Origin: Nocardioides panzhihuensis
GTDB taxonomy: Bacteria; Actinomycetota; Actinomycetes; Propionibacteriales; Nocardioidaceae
NCBI RefSeq assembly: GCF_013408335.1
Contig: NZ_JACBZR010000001.1
Span: 4,379,501-4,443,500, forward strand
DNA length: 64,000 nucleotides
Reading direction: 5' to 3'
The translations under genes were made by a program, and so were the position numbers. Shown here piece after piece: positions 54,863-63,165 of this stretch; the stretch's first letter is position 1, and each line of letters opens with the position of its first letter. The notes beneath the pieces are model-generated. The model ran no database searches, was not told where the DNA came from, and saw nothing but the letters and a program-made list of their open reading frames with translations.

Positions 54863-54969
54863 ATACCCCTTCGAGCTCGGCCGGGCCGATCCAGCAACCT
54901 GGTGCGCAGGAGTGGGACGTACGGTGGAATCGACGGTTCCACATGACGCTCGGATGAAAGACTGGCCCC

Positions 54970-57165
54970 ATGAGTCTCGACCCGCAGGCCCCCACCCGGT
55001 CGGCCGAGGACACCGTGAGCCTGACCGCGGTTCCCGACCAGCCGTTCGACGTCGAGCCCGAATACATCCCTGATCACGAGGCGCTGGCCGAGGTCGAGAA
55101 GTACGAGGACCGGTTCCTCGACCGAGAGCTGTCGTGGCTGCGGTTCAACGAGCGGGTGCTGGAGCTGGCCGAGGACGAGACGCTGCCGCTGCTGGAGCGC
55201 GTACGCTTCCTGGCGATCTTCACCTCCAACCTGGACGAGTTCTTCATGGTCCGCGTGGCGGGGCTCAAGAGAAGGATCGCGGCAGGGGTGGCGGTGAGAG
55301 CCGCCTCCGGGCTGATGCCGCGCGAGGTCCTCGAGCTGATCTGGAAGAAGACCCGGGAGCTCTCCGAGCGCCATTCCGAGGTGTTCCGCGGGCAGGTGAA
55401 GCCGGCGCTTCTCGCCGAGGGCATCCAGCTGCTGCACTGGGAGGACCTGACCCCCGAGGAGGTCAAGGCCTGCAAGAAGCTGTTCAAGGAGCGAGTCTAC
55501 CCGGTGCTGACGCCGCTCGCGGTGGACCCGGCCCACCCGTTCCCCTATATCTCCGGCCTCTCGCTCAACCTCGCCGTCCGCCTGCGTGACCCGAAGACGA
55601 AGAAGAAGCACTTCGCCCGGGTGAAGGTGCCGCCGATCTTCGCCCGGTTCGTGCCGCTCGGCAACGACCGCTTCGTGCCGCTGGAGGAGGTCATGGCCGA
55701 GCGGCTGCAGAAGCTCTTCCCGGGCATGGAGATCATCGAGGTGCACACGTTCCGGGTCACCCGCAACGAGGACCTCGAGGTCGAGGAGGACGACACCGAG
55801 AACCTCCTGACCGCGCTGGAGAAGGAGCTGTTGCGGCGACGCTTCGGCCCGCCCGTACGCCTCGAGGTGCAGGAGTCGATGACCGACTCGACGCTCGACC
55901 TGCTGGTCTCCGAGCTCGGCATCTCCGACAAGGAGGTCTTCCGGCTGCCCGGCCCGCTCGACCTGCGCGGGCTGCACGGAATCGCCGACATCGACCGCGG
56001 TCAGCTGAAGTATCCGGCCTTCCTGCCGAGCACCCACCCGGCCCTGGCACCGGTCGAGAGCGCCGCGCCGGTCGACGTCTTCAAGGCAGCGCGCCGCGGC
56101 GACGTACTCCTCCAGCATCCCTACGACTCGTTCGCAACCAGCGTGCAGCGCTTCATCGAACAGGCGGCGGCGGACCCGCGCGTGCTCGCGATCAAGCAGA
56201 CCCTCTACCGCACCTCGGGCGACTCCCCCATCATCGACGCCCTGATCGACGCCGCCGAGGCTGGCAAACAGGTGCTGGTGCTGGTCGAGATCAAGGCGCG
56301 CTTCGACGAGGTGGCCAACATCCGCTGGGCCCGCAAGCTCGAGCAGGCCGGCTGCCATGTGGTCTACGGCCTGGTCGGCCTGAAGACCCACTGCAAGCTG
56401 GCGATGGTGGTCCGCGAGGAGCCCGACGGCACCATCCGCCGCTACACCCACATCGGCACGGGCAACTACAACCCCAAGACCTCCCGGCTCTACGAGGACA
56501 TGGGGCTGATCACCACCGACGAGGCCATCGGCGAGGACGTCGCCCACCTGTTCAACAACCTCTCCGGCTGGAGCCGCGAGGCGACGTACGGCCAGCTCCT
56601 GGTCGCCCCCGGCAACGTACGTCTCGGCCTGATCGAGCAGATCCACGCCGAGATCGCCCACCATCTGGCGGGGCGGCCGGCCCGGATCCGGCTGAAGGCC
56701 AACTCCGTGGTCGACGAGGCCATCATCGACGCGCTCTACCTGGCTTCCCAGGCGGGCGTTCCGGTGCAGCTGCTGGTCCGTGGCATCTGCGCGCTCCGTC
56801 CGGGTGTGGAAGGGCTCAGCGAGACCATCGAGGTGCGCTCGATCCTGGGCCGGTTCCTCGAGCACTCGCGGATCTTCTGGTTCGAGAACGGCACTCCCGA
56901 CGACGGCGACGGACCGAGCGCCTGGATCGGCTCGGCCGACATGATGCACCGCAACCTCGACCGACGGGTCGAGGCCCTCGTACGCCTCCCCACCCCGGAG
57001 CTCGTGGCCGAGGTCGGCTCGCTGTTCGACATGGCCTTCGAACCGACCACGGACGCCTGGGTCCTCGGGCCCGACGGGACCTGGTCCCGCAACCACGCTC
57101 CCAACCATCTCCAGGCGATGTTGATCACACGTCAGCGTCAGCGCAGGCGAGCCTCGACAGGCTGA
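54970..57165 (+). CDS. ppk: Polyphosphate kinase 1
   Basis: A 731-residue PPK1 that polymerises the terminal phosphate of ATP into polyphosphate. Domains in order are N-terminal ([17 protein letters not shown]), head, and two phospholipase-D-like catalytic parts. The phosphorylated histidine is His474 in [10 protein letters not shown], followed by [17 protein letters not shown]. Length is normal (about 690-730). The last codons and the stop lie in a short dispersed repeat (57152-57167), so the C-terminus ASTG is unusual. It precedes the DUF47-Pit phosphate uptake genes, in a clear phosphate island. Confidence 0.96.
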   Translation: MSLDPQAPTRSAEDTVSLTAVPDQPFDVEPEYIPDHEALAEVEKYEDRFLDRELSWLRFNERVLELAEDETLPLLERVRFLAIFTSNLDEFFMVRVAGLKRRIAAGVAVRAASGLMPREVLELIWKKTRELSERHSEVFRGQVKPALLAEGIQLLHWEDLTPEEVKACKKLFKERVYPVLTPLAVDPAHPFPYISGLSLNLAVRLRDPKTKKKHFARVKVPPIFARFVPLGNDRFVPLEEVMAERLQKLFPGMEIIEVHTFRVTRNEDLEVEEDDTENLLTALEKELLRRRFGPPVRLEVQESMTDSTLDLLVSELGISDKEVFRLPGPLDLRGLHGIADIDRGQLKYPAFLPSTHPALAPVESAAPVDVFKAARRGDVLLQHPYDSFATSVQRFIEQAAADPRVLAIKQTLYRTSGDSPIIDALIDAAEAGKQVLVLVEIKARFDEVANIRWARKLEQAGCHVVYGLVGLKTHCKLAMVVREEPDGTIRRYTHIGTGNYNPKTSRLYEDMGLITTDEAIGEDVAHLFNNLSGWSREATYGQLLVAPGNVRLGLIEQIHAEIAHHLAGRPARIRLKANSVVDEAIIDALYLASQAGVPVQLLVRGICALRPGVEGLSETIEVRSILGRFLEHSRIFWFENGTPDDGDGPSAWIGSADMMHRNLDRRVEALVRLPTPELVAEVGSLFDMAFEPTTDAWVLGPDGTWSRNHAPNHLQAMLITRQRQRRRASTG

Positions 57166-57167
57166 AC
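57152..57167. repeat. Short dispersed repeat at the ppk stop
   Basis: CCTCGACAGGCTGAAC resembles the inverted repeat cores CCTTCGACAGGCTCAG (60813-60828 region, reverse strand) and GGTCTCGACAGGCTCGACC (26244-26262, reverse strand). It supplies the last codons and TGA stop of ppk. Confidence 0.45.
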
Positions 57168-57246
57168 ACGCCCTGACTTTCGTCGTGTCAAGCGGACTCG
57201 CCTAACATGAGCGCGCAGGTCTGCCTCATCCAGCCAGGAGCCCCCC

Positions 57247-57864
57247 GTGCGTTTCCGAATCCGCCCGGTCGACACGTCGTTCTACGATCTGTTTACCGAG
57301 TCCGCCAACCACCTCGTCGGCGGTGTCTCGCTGCTCGCCGAGATGCTCAGCGACACAGCCGATCGCGAGGACGTCGCGCGACGCATGCGCGACGCGGAGC
57401 ATGCCGCTGACGAGACCACCCACGAGATCGTCAAGAAGGTCAACTCGACCTTCGTCACGCCCTTCGACCGCGAGGACATCTACGCCCTCGGCTCCGGTCT
57501 CGACGACGTGATGGACTCGATGGACGAGGTTGTCGACCAGATCTTCGTCTACGGCGTCAACATCCTGCCCCCGGAGCTCTCCGACCAGGTCACCGTGCTC
57601 CAGCGCTGCGCCGAGCTGACCGCCTCCGCGATGCCCAAGCTTCGCTCGATGAAGGAGCTCTCGGAGTACTGGATCGAGATCAACCGTCTCGAGAACCAGG
57701 GCGACAAGAACCACCGTCGCATCCTCGCCAAGCTCTTCTCCGGTGAGTACGACGCGATGGAGGTCCTCAAGCTGAAGGACATCGTCGAGTCCCTCGAGGA
57801 TGCGATCGACGCGTTCGAGAAGGTCGCGAACACCGTCGAGCAGATCGCCGTCAAGGAATCCTGA
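57247..57864 (+). CDS. DUF47 (PhoU-like) partner of the Pit transporter
   Basis: A 205-residue all-helical protein of the DUF47/TIGR00153 family, distant kin of PhoU, which nearly always accompanies Pit and probably controls it. Sequence landmarks are FYDLFTESANHLVGGVSLLAEML, DAEHAADETTHEIVKKVNSTFVTPFDREDIYAL and LEDAIDAFEKVANTVEQIAVKES. The start is GTG at 57247 with AGGAG a few bases upstream, and a TAACAT box at 57203-57208 may be its -10. Four bases separate it from the pit start. Confidence 0.9.
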   Translation: MRFRIRPVDTSFYDLFTESANHLVGGVSLLAEMLSDTADREDVARRMRDAEHAADETTHEIVKKVNSTFVTPFDREDIYALGSGLDDVMDSMDEVVDQIFVYGVNILPPELSDQVTVLQRCAELTASAMPKLRSMKELSEYWIEINRLENQGDKNHRRILAKLFSGEYDAMEVLKLKDIVESLEDAIDAFEKVANTVEQIAVKES

Positions 57865-57868
57865 CACC

Positions 57869-58870
57869 GTGGAACTTGCCATCGTCATCGCGGTGGTCGT
57901 CGTCGCGCTCGTCTTCGACTACACCAACGGCTTTCACGACGCCGCCAACGCCATCGCGACCTCCGTGTCCACCCGCGCGCTCACGCCGCGCATCGCTCTC
58001 CTGCTTGCGGCGGTGATGAACTTCGTCGGCGCCTTCCTGGGCCAGAAGGTCGCCCACACCGTCTCCGACACGATCACCCCACCATCGGGAGCGCACGGTC
58101 TGACCGTCGTGATGGCCGGCCTGCTCGGCGCCATCGCGTGGAACATGATCACCTGGTACTTCGGTCTTCCCTCGTCCTCGTCGCACGCCCTGATCGGCGG
58201 GCTGGCCGGCTCGGCGATCGCCGCCGGCGCGTTCGTCAACTGGATGACGGTGCTGGAGAAGGTCGTCATCCCGATGTTCATCTCGCCGTTGGTGGCCTTC
58301 GGCCTCGGCTTCGGCGTGATGCTCGCGATCATGTGGATCTTCCGGCGCGCCAACCCGCACAAGGCGCAGAAGGGCTTCCGGATCGCCCAGACGATCTCGG
58401 CGGCCGCGATGGCGCTCGGTCACGGTCTCCAGGACGCGCAGAAGACCATGGGTGTCATCTTCCTCGCCCTGGTCACCGGTGGTTTCCTCTCCGAGGGCGA
58501 CGACCTTCCGTTCTGGGTCATCGCCGCCGCCGCCACCGCGATCTCCCTCGGCACCATGTCCGGCGGCTGGCGCATCATGCGCACCCTCGGCCGTCGCATC
58601 ATCCACCTGGACCCGTCGCGCGGCTTCGCCGCCGAGTCGGTCGCCGCCTCGGTGCTCTACACCACGGCGTACGTCTGGGAGGCCCCGATCTCGACCACCC
58701 ACACGATCACCTCGTCGATCATGGGTGTCGGCGCGACCAAGCGGTTCTCCGCGGTCCGCTGGGGCGTCGCGAAGTCCATCGTCATGGCCTGGGTCTTCAC
58801 CTTCCCCGCCGCCGGCGGCGTCGCGGCCCTGACCTACCTGCTCTGCCACTTCGTCTTCCAGCTCCCGTAA
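57869..58870 (+). CDS. pit: Low-affinity inorganic phosphate transporter Pit
   Basis: A 333-residue membrane protein with about ten helices, taking up metal-phosphate with protons. The Pit signature occurs twice: FDYTNGFHDAANAIATSVSTRALTPR at the N-terminus, and GHGLQDAQKTMGVIFLAL in the second half. The start is GTG at 57869, four bases after the DUF47 stop, so the two are coupled. It is followed by the GCCGAGTCGGC element and, convergently, pstB. Confidence 0.93.
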   Translation: MELAIVIAVVVVALVFDYTNGFHDAANAIATSVSTRALTPRIALLLAAVMNFVGAFLGQKVAHTVSDTITPPSGAHGLTVVMAGLLGAIAWNMITWYFGLPSSSSHALIGGLAGSAIAAGAFVNWMTVLEKVVIPMFISPLVAFGLGFGVMLAIMWIFRRANPHKAQKGFRIAQTISAAAMALGHGLQDAQKTMGVIFLALVTGGFLSEGDDLPFWVIAAAATAISLGTMSGGWRIMRTLGRRIIHLDPSRGFAAESVAASVLYTTAYVWEAPISTTHTITSSIMGVGATKRFSAVRWGVAKSIVMAWVFTFPAAGGVAALTYLLCHFVFQLP

Positions 58871-58876
58871 AACCGC

Positions 58877-58949
58877 GCCGAGTCGGCGCATCTGACCCCG
58901 TGTCTCGCGAAGCGAAGCGAGCGAGAGGGGTCGGATGCGCCGACTCGGC
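58877..58949. repeat. GCCGAGTCGGC palindromic element, copy 2
   Basis: Twenty-three-base arms (58877-58899 and 58927-58949) are complementary except at one position; the core GCCGAGTCGGCGCAT is shared with the element at 39084-39150. The spacer contains a GCGAAGCGAAGCGAGC motif. It occupies the gap between the convergent pit and pstB genes, seven bases from pit and 13 from pstB, and probably ends both transcripts. Confidence 0.8.
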
Positions 58950-58961
58950 ATTTCGTTCTGT

Positions 58962-59735
58962 CTAGCCGAACCGACCCGAGATGTACGCCTCGGTGTCGGG
59001 GTTGTCCGGGTTGGTGAACATCTGCTTGGTGGGGTTGAACTCCACCAGGTGACCCGGCTGGCCGGCGGCCTTCAGGTTGAAGAAGCCGGTGTCGTCGGAG
59101 ACCCGGGCGGCCTGCTGCATGTTGTGGGTGACGATCACGATCGTGTAGTCGGACTTCAGCTCGTGGATGAGGTCCTCGATCGCGGCGGTGGAGATCGGGT
59201 CGAGCGCGGAGCACGGCTCGTCCATGAGCAGCACCTCGGGCTGGACCGCGATCGCACGGGCGATGCAGAGCCGCTGCTGCTGACCACCGGAAAGCCCCAT
59301 GCCGGGCTTGCCGAGGCGGTCCTTGACCTCGTTCCACAGGTTGGCGCCACGCAGCGCGCTCTCCACGATCGTGTCCGCTTCGGACTTCTTGATCCGCTTG
59401 GAGTTGAGCTTGTTGCCAGCGAGCACGTTGTCGTAGATCGACATCGTCGGGAACGGGTTCGGCCGCTGGAAGACCATGCCGACCTTGCGGCGTACGGCCA
59501 CCGGGTCGACGTTCGGCCCGTAGATGTCCTGGCCGGCGATCGTGATCTTCCCCTCGACGTAGGCGCCGGGGATGACCTCGTGCATCCGGTTCAGGGTGCG
59601 CAGGAAGGTCGACTTGCCGCAGCCGGACGGCCCGATGAAGGCGGTCACCGACTTCGGCTTGACTGACATGGTGACGTCCTCGACGGCCTTGAAGTCGCCG
59701 TAGAAGATGCTGGTGTCCTTGACTTGAATGGACAT
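58962..59735 (-). CDS. pstB: Phosphate ABC transporter ATPase
   Basis: A 257-residue ATPase of the high-affinity phosphate importer. The Walker A motif is GPSGCGKST (residues 35-43), the ABC signature [16 protein letters not shown] and Walker [14 protein letters not shown]. Two PstAC permeases are encoded just upstream in the same operon. It ends 13 bases before the palindromic element. No phoU gene follows, although PstSCAB operons often carry one. Confidence 0.96.
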   Translation of the reverse strand: MSIQVKDTSIFYGDFKAVEDVTMSVKPKSVTAFIGPSGCGKSTFLRTLNRMHEVIPGAYVEGKITIAGQDIYGPNVDPVAVRRKVGMVFQRPNPFPTMSIYDNVLAGNKLNSKRIKKSEADTIVESALRGANLWNEVKDRLGKPGMGLSGGQQQRLCIARAIAVQPEVLLMDEPCSALDPISTAAIEDLIHELKSDYTIVIVTHNMQQAARVSDDTGFFNLKAAGQPGHLVEFNPTKQMFTNPDNPDTEAYISGRFG

Positions 59736-59744
59736 GTGTTACTC

Positions 59745-60839
59745 CTAGCGCCCGGTCTTGGGGGCGAAGATCGTGCCGACGATACGGGCGATGAGGTTGA
59801 GGACCATGACGAGGATGAAGAGCACCAGTGCTCCACCCCAGGCGTACTCGACGCCCTTCGCAGTGGCCTCGGACAGCTGGGTGTAGATGAAGACCGGCAC
59901 GGTCATCATCGGGCTGTCCTCGAAGGCGTTGGTGTTCAGGTTCGGGTTGAAGCCCGAGGCGACCAGCAGCGGCGCCGTCTCGCCGATCACTCGCGAGATC
60001 GAGAGCACGACACCGGTGACGATGCCGCCGATGGCGGTCGGGAGCACCATCTTGGTGATGGTGCGCCACTTCGGCACCCCGAGGGCGTACGCAGCCTCGC
60101 GCAGGTCGTCGGGGACCAGCTTGAGCATCTCCTCGGTCGAGCGGACCACCGTCGGGATCATCAGCAGCGAGAGCGCGACGCCTCCGCCGAAGCCGAACCG
60201 CGTGCCCGGCCCCATGATCAGGGTGAAGAGCGCGAACGCGAACAGGCCCGCGACGATGGACGGGATGCCGGTCATGACGTCGACCAGGAAGGTGATCGTC
60301 TTGGCGAGGCGGTTGCCCTTGCCGTACTCGATCAGGTAGATCGCGGTCATGATGCCGATCGGGATCGAGATCACCGCGGCGATGCCGGTGACGATCAGGG
60401 TGCCCATCAGTGCGTGGTAGAGACCGCCCTGGTCGTCGCCGGTGACCGAGCGCATCGAGAAGGTGAGGAACTCCGGGCTGATGGTCGCGGCGCCGCGGGA
60501 GACGACCGTGTAGACGAGCCAGATCAGCGGGATGACCGCGACCGCGAAGGCCGTCCACACCAGCCCGGTGACGAACTTGTCGATCGCCGAGCGCTTGTTC
60601 TCCACCAGCAGCGCCCACAGGGGGTAGCCGATGAGGAACGCGAGCACGCCGATGACAGCGGCTCCGACGATGCCCACGCCGAGCACCAGGGCGAGGCCAC
60701 CAAGGGCGACGGCCGCTACGCCGACCAGCCACTGGGCACCGCGCGGGAGCGTGGCGTGCGCCAGCTTGTCCTCGTCCTGCATGACGTCGTTGACAGAGGG
60801 GTCGATGCGATGTCCTGAGCCTGTCGAAGGGTTGCTCAC
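59745..60839 (-). CDS. pstA: Phosphate ABC transporter permease PstA, N-terminally extended
   Basis: A 364-residue permease, longer than usual PstA (about 280-300). The C-terminal 290 residues are standard, with the EAA loop LREAAYALGVPKWRTITKMVLPTAIGG. The first 105 residues contain two extra hydrophobic helices (WLVGVAAVALGGLALVLG, AAVIGVLAFLIGYPLWALL) and a basic linker. The GTG start at 60839 overlaps the pstC stop (GTGA). Codons 3-8 are made of a short dispersed repeat (CCTTCGACAGGCTCAGGAC on the coding strand), giving NPSTGSGH, probably a recent insertion. Confidence 0.9.
   Translation of the reverse strand: MSNPSTGSGHRIDPSVNDVMQDEDKLAHATLPRGAQWLVGVAAVALGGLALVLGVGIVGAAVIGVLAFLIGYPLWALLVENKRSAIDKFVTGLVWTAFAVAVIPLIWLVYTVVSRGAATISPEFLTFSMRSVTGDDQGGLYHALMGTLIVTGIAAVISIPIGIMTAIYLIEYGKGNRLAKTITFLVDVMTGIPSIVAGLFAFALFTLIMGPGTRFGFGGGVALSLLMIPTVVRSTEEMLKLVPDDLREAAYALGVPKWRTITKMVLPTAIGGIVTGVVLSISRVIGETAPLLVASGFNPNLNTNAFEDSPMMTVPVFIYTQLSEATAKGVEYAWGGALVLFILVMVLNLIARIVGTIFAPKTGR
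60811..60830. repeat. Short dispersed repeat at the start of pstA
   Basis: TGTCCTGAGCCTGTCGAAGG (reverse complement CCTTCGACAGGCTCAGGACA) is a common actinobacterial interspersed sequence. It is in frame in pstA. Confidence 0.6.
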
Positions 60840-61792
60840 TTGGCCCTCCCTCGGGCGACGATCCAGCGGGCGAGTGCGTTGACCAGGAAGGTGAACGCGA
60901 ACAGCACGAGGCCGGTCGCGATCAGCACGGAGAGTCGGTCGGGCGTGCTCTCCTTGTAGCCCTGGGCGATGTGCGCCGCGATGGTCTCGGGGTTGTTGGT
61001 GCCGATGATGAACAGCGAGATGAGGACCTTCGGCGAGACGATCATCGCGATCGCCATGGTCTCACCGAGAGCCCGGCCGAGGCCGAGCATGACCGCGGAG
61101 ACCATGCCGGAGCGGGCGTAGGGGAAGACCGCGTAACGGATCATCTCCCAGCGCGTCGCGCCGAGCGCCAGCGCCGCCTCCTCGTGCAGTCTCGGCGTCT
61201 GCGCGAAGACCTCGCGGCAGATCGAGGTGATGATCGGCAGGATCATCACGGCCAGCACGATCGATGCAGTGAACAGCGTACGGCCGTTGCCGGAGGGCTG
61301 GCCGTCGAAGAACGGCAGCCAGGCCAGGTTCTCGGAGAGCCAGGCGTGGGTCGGCACCAGGTACGGACCGAGCACCACCGCACCCCACAGGCCGAAGACG
61401 ACCGAGGGGACCGCGGCGAGCAGGTCGATCACGTACGCCACAGGGGTGGCGATCCGCCGCGGGGCGTAGTGGCTGATGAAGAGCGCGATCGCCACGCTGA
61501 AGGGGACCGCGACGATCAACGCCAGCACAGCGGCGTACATGGTGGCGTACAGCAGCGGCACGACCAGGCCCAGGAACGAGCCCTGGCCGGCGTAGTGCGT
61601 AGCGTCCACATTGAAGCCCGGGACGCCCTCGATGCCCAGGAAGATGAAGACGGCTGCCAGCGCCACCAGGATGAGAGTGGCGGCAGTGACGGCGATGCCT
61701 CGGAAGACGACATCACCCACCGAGCCACGGCCGGACAGCTCCGACTTCGTGTCAACGCCAGGGTCGGCGCCGGGGTCAGCGGCGACAGTCAC
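60836..61792 (-). CDS. pstC: Phosphate ABC transporter permease PstC
   Basis: A 318-residue integral membrane permease with six helices preceded by a 25-residue acidic N-terminus. The EAA-like loop is LHEEAALALGATRWEMIRYAVFPYARSG, and GLGRALGETMAIAMI is a PstC hallmark. The start is GTG at 61792. It pairs with PstA to form the phosphate channel; the two genes overlap by four bases. The preceding gap of 99 bases after pstS contains no clear terminator. Confidence 0.95.
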   Translation of the reverse strand: MTVAADPGADPGVDTKSELSGRGSVGDVVFRGIAVTAATLILVALAAVFIFLGIEGVPGFNVDATHYAGQGSFLGLVVPLLYATMYAAVLALIVAVPFSVAIALFISHYAPRRIATPVAYVIDLLAAVPSVVFGLWGAVVLGPYLVPTHAWLSENLAWLPFFDGQPSGNGRTLFTASIVLAVMILPIITSICREVFAQTPRLHEEAALALGATRWEMIRYAVFPYARSGMVSAVMLGLGRALGETMAIAMIVSPKVLISLFIIGTNNPETIAAHIAQGYKESTPDRLSVLIATGLVLFAFTFLVNALARWIVARGRAK

Positions 61793-61891
61793 AAGGCATT
61801 CCTCGACTTTCTTGTTTCGGTTCTCAAGACAGCCGTACGGGCGGCGGCCGCAGCCACCGCCCGAACGGCGATCACGTCAGACTTGTCGGCA

Positions 61892-62989
61892 CTACTTGAT
61901 CGCGCCGACGAGCTCCAGCGCCTTGTCCGCGATCCCGCGGTCCAGCGGCGCGGAGCCGGCCTCCTCGGAGGCGGCCTCCTGGCCATCCTCGGAGAGGACG
62001 TACTCCAGGTAGCCCTTCACGTTGGCCGCGTCCTCGGCGTTCTCATAGGTCGGGCACGCCAGCAGGTAGGACACCAGCACGACCGGGTAGACGCCGGCCT
62101 CGGTGGTGGTGCGAGCGACCTCGACGGCCATGTCGTTGTCGCTGGTGCCGACCGACTTGGAGGCGGCCAGGATCTTCGAGGCGGCCTCGGCGCTCGGCGC
62201 GACGAACTCCTCGCCGACCTTGACCTTGACCGTGGCGAGGTCGTTCTCGCGCGCCGCGGACTCGTCCATGAAGCCGATGTAGCCGGCACCCTGCATGGCG
62301 GTCACGACACCGGAGGTGCCGTCGCCGCCCTCGCCGCCCTTGATGGAGGCGGGCCACTCACCGGAGGGCTCCTCGGCCCAGCCACCAGCGGCCGCGAGGT
62401 ACTCGGTGAAGTTCTCCTGGGTGCCGGAGTCGTCGGAGCGGTGGACCGGGGTGATCGCGCTGTCCGGAAGCTTGGCGTCCGGGTTGGTCGCGGCGATCGC
62501 CGGGTCGTTCCACTTGGTGATCTTGCCCGAGAAGATGCCGGCGAGGGTCTTGGGGTCGAGGTCGAGCTCGTCGACGCCCTCGACGTTGAAGACGACGGCG
62601 ATCGGCGAGACGTACGCCGGGACCTGGATCGGGTCAGCGCCGCACTGCTCCTTGGCCTTGGCCAGCTCGCCCTCGTCGTCGTTCAGAGCCGAGTCGGTGC
62701 CGGCGAAGAGGTAACCGCCGGTGATGAAGCCCTCACGACCCGAGCCGGAGCCCACGGGCTCGTAGACGACGCTGAGGTCGGGGTTCTCGTCCTGGATGCC
62801 GGCGACCCAAGACGCCTGGCCCTTCTCCTGAGAGGAGGCTCCGCCACCCTTGATGGTGCCCGAGAGGGTGCCTTCTCCGTCGCCGTCGGTGGGCTGCTCG
62901 TTGGCAGCGCCGCAGGCGCTGATCGCAAGAGCAAGGGCCGCAGCCGTGATGCCCGGGACGAGTGCCCGGCGCAGCGAGGTGGTGTTCAC
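61892..62989 (-). CDS. pstS: Phosphate-binding lipoprotein PstS
   Basis: A 365-residue phosphate-binding protein. The signal peptide ends in the lipobox ISAC (residues 23-26), so the protein is anchored outside the cell. Phosphate-binding motifs are GGGASSQEKGQASWV, GSGSGREGFITGG and HRSDDSGTQENFTEYL. The start is GTG at 62989 after AGGAG. The operon pstS-pstC-pstA-pstB runs leftward. A PHO-box-like array of 11-base repeats is at 63047-63090, so expression probably rises when phosphate is short under control of PhoRP. Confidence 0.95.
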   Translation of the reverse strand: MNTTSLRRALVPGITAAALALAISACGAANEQPTDGDGEGTLSGTIKGGGASSQEKGQASWVAGIQDENPDLSVVYEPVGSGSGREGFITGGYLFAGTDSALNDDEGELAKAKEQCGADPIQVPAYVSPIAVVFNVEGVDELDLDPKTLAGIFSGKITKWNDPAIAATNPDAKLPDSAITPVHRSDDSGTQENFTEYLAAAGGWAEEPSGEWPASIKGGEGGDGTSGVVTAMQGAGYIGFMDESAARENDLATVKVKVGEEFVAPSAEAASKILAASKSVGTSDNDMAVEVARTTTEAGVYPVVLVSYLLACPTYENAEDAANVKGYLEYVLSEDGQEAASEEAGSAPLDRGIADKALELVGAIK

Positions 62990-63046
62990 GCAAGTCTCCT
63001 GATGATGATGCAGTCGATTCGGAGTTGTCGTGACGACCGTAAGCAG

Positions 63047-63090
63047 CCGAGGTGGACGGGAAACTCGGCGTAGGTGAACACAGGCTGAAC
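63047..63090 (-). promoter_or_regulatory. PHO box array upstream of pstS
   Basis: Read on the minus strand, four tandem 11-base units follow each other: GTTCAGCCTGT, GTTCACCTACG, CCGAGTTTCCC and GTCCACCTCGG. Three of the four fit the GTTCACC plus four bases design of actinobacterial PhoP direct repeats. The array lies 58-101 bases before the pstS GTG. Confidence 0.75.
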
Positions 63091-63165
63091 GTGGGATACA
63101 GAGTCGATGGCAAATCGACGTCAGTTGCGGGCACAGAAGATGAACAGGCAGGCCTCAAGCCGTTT

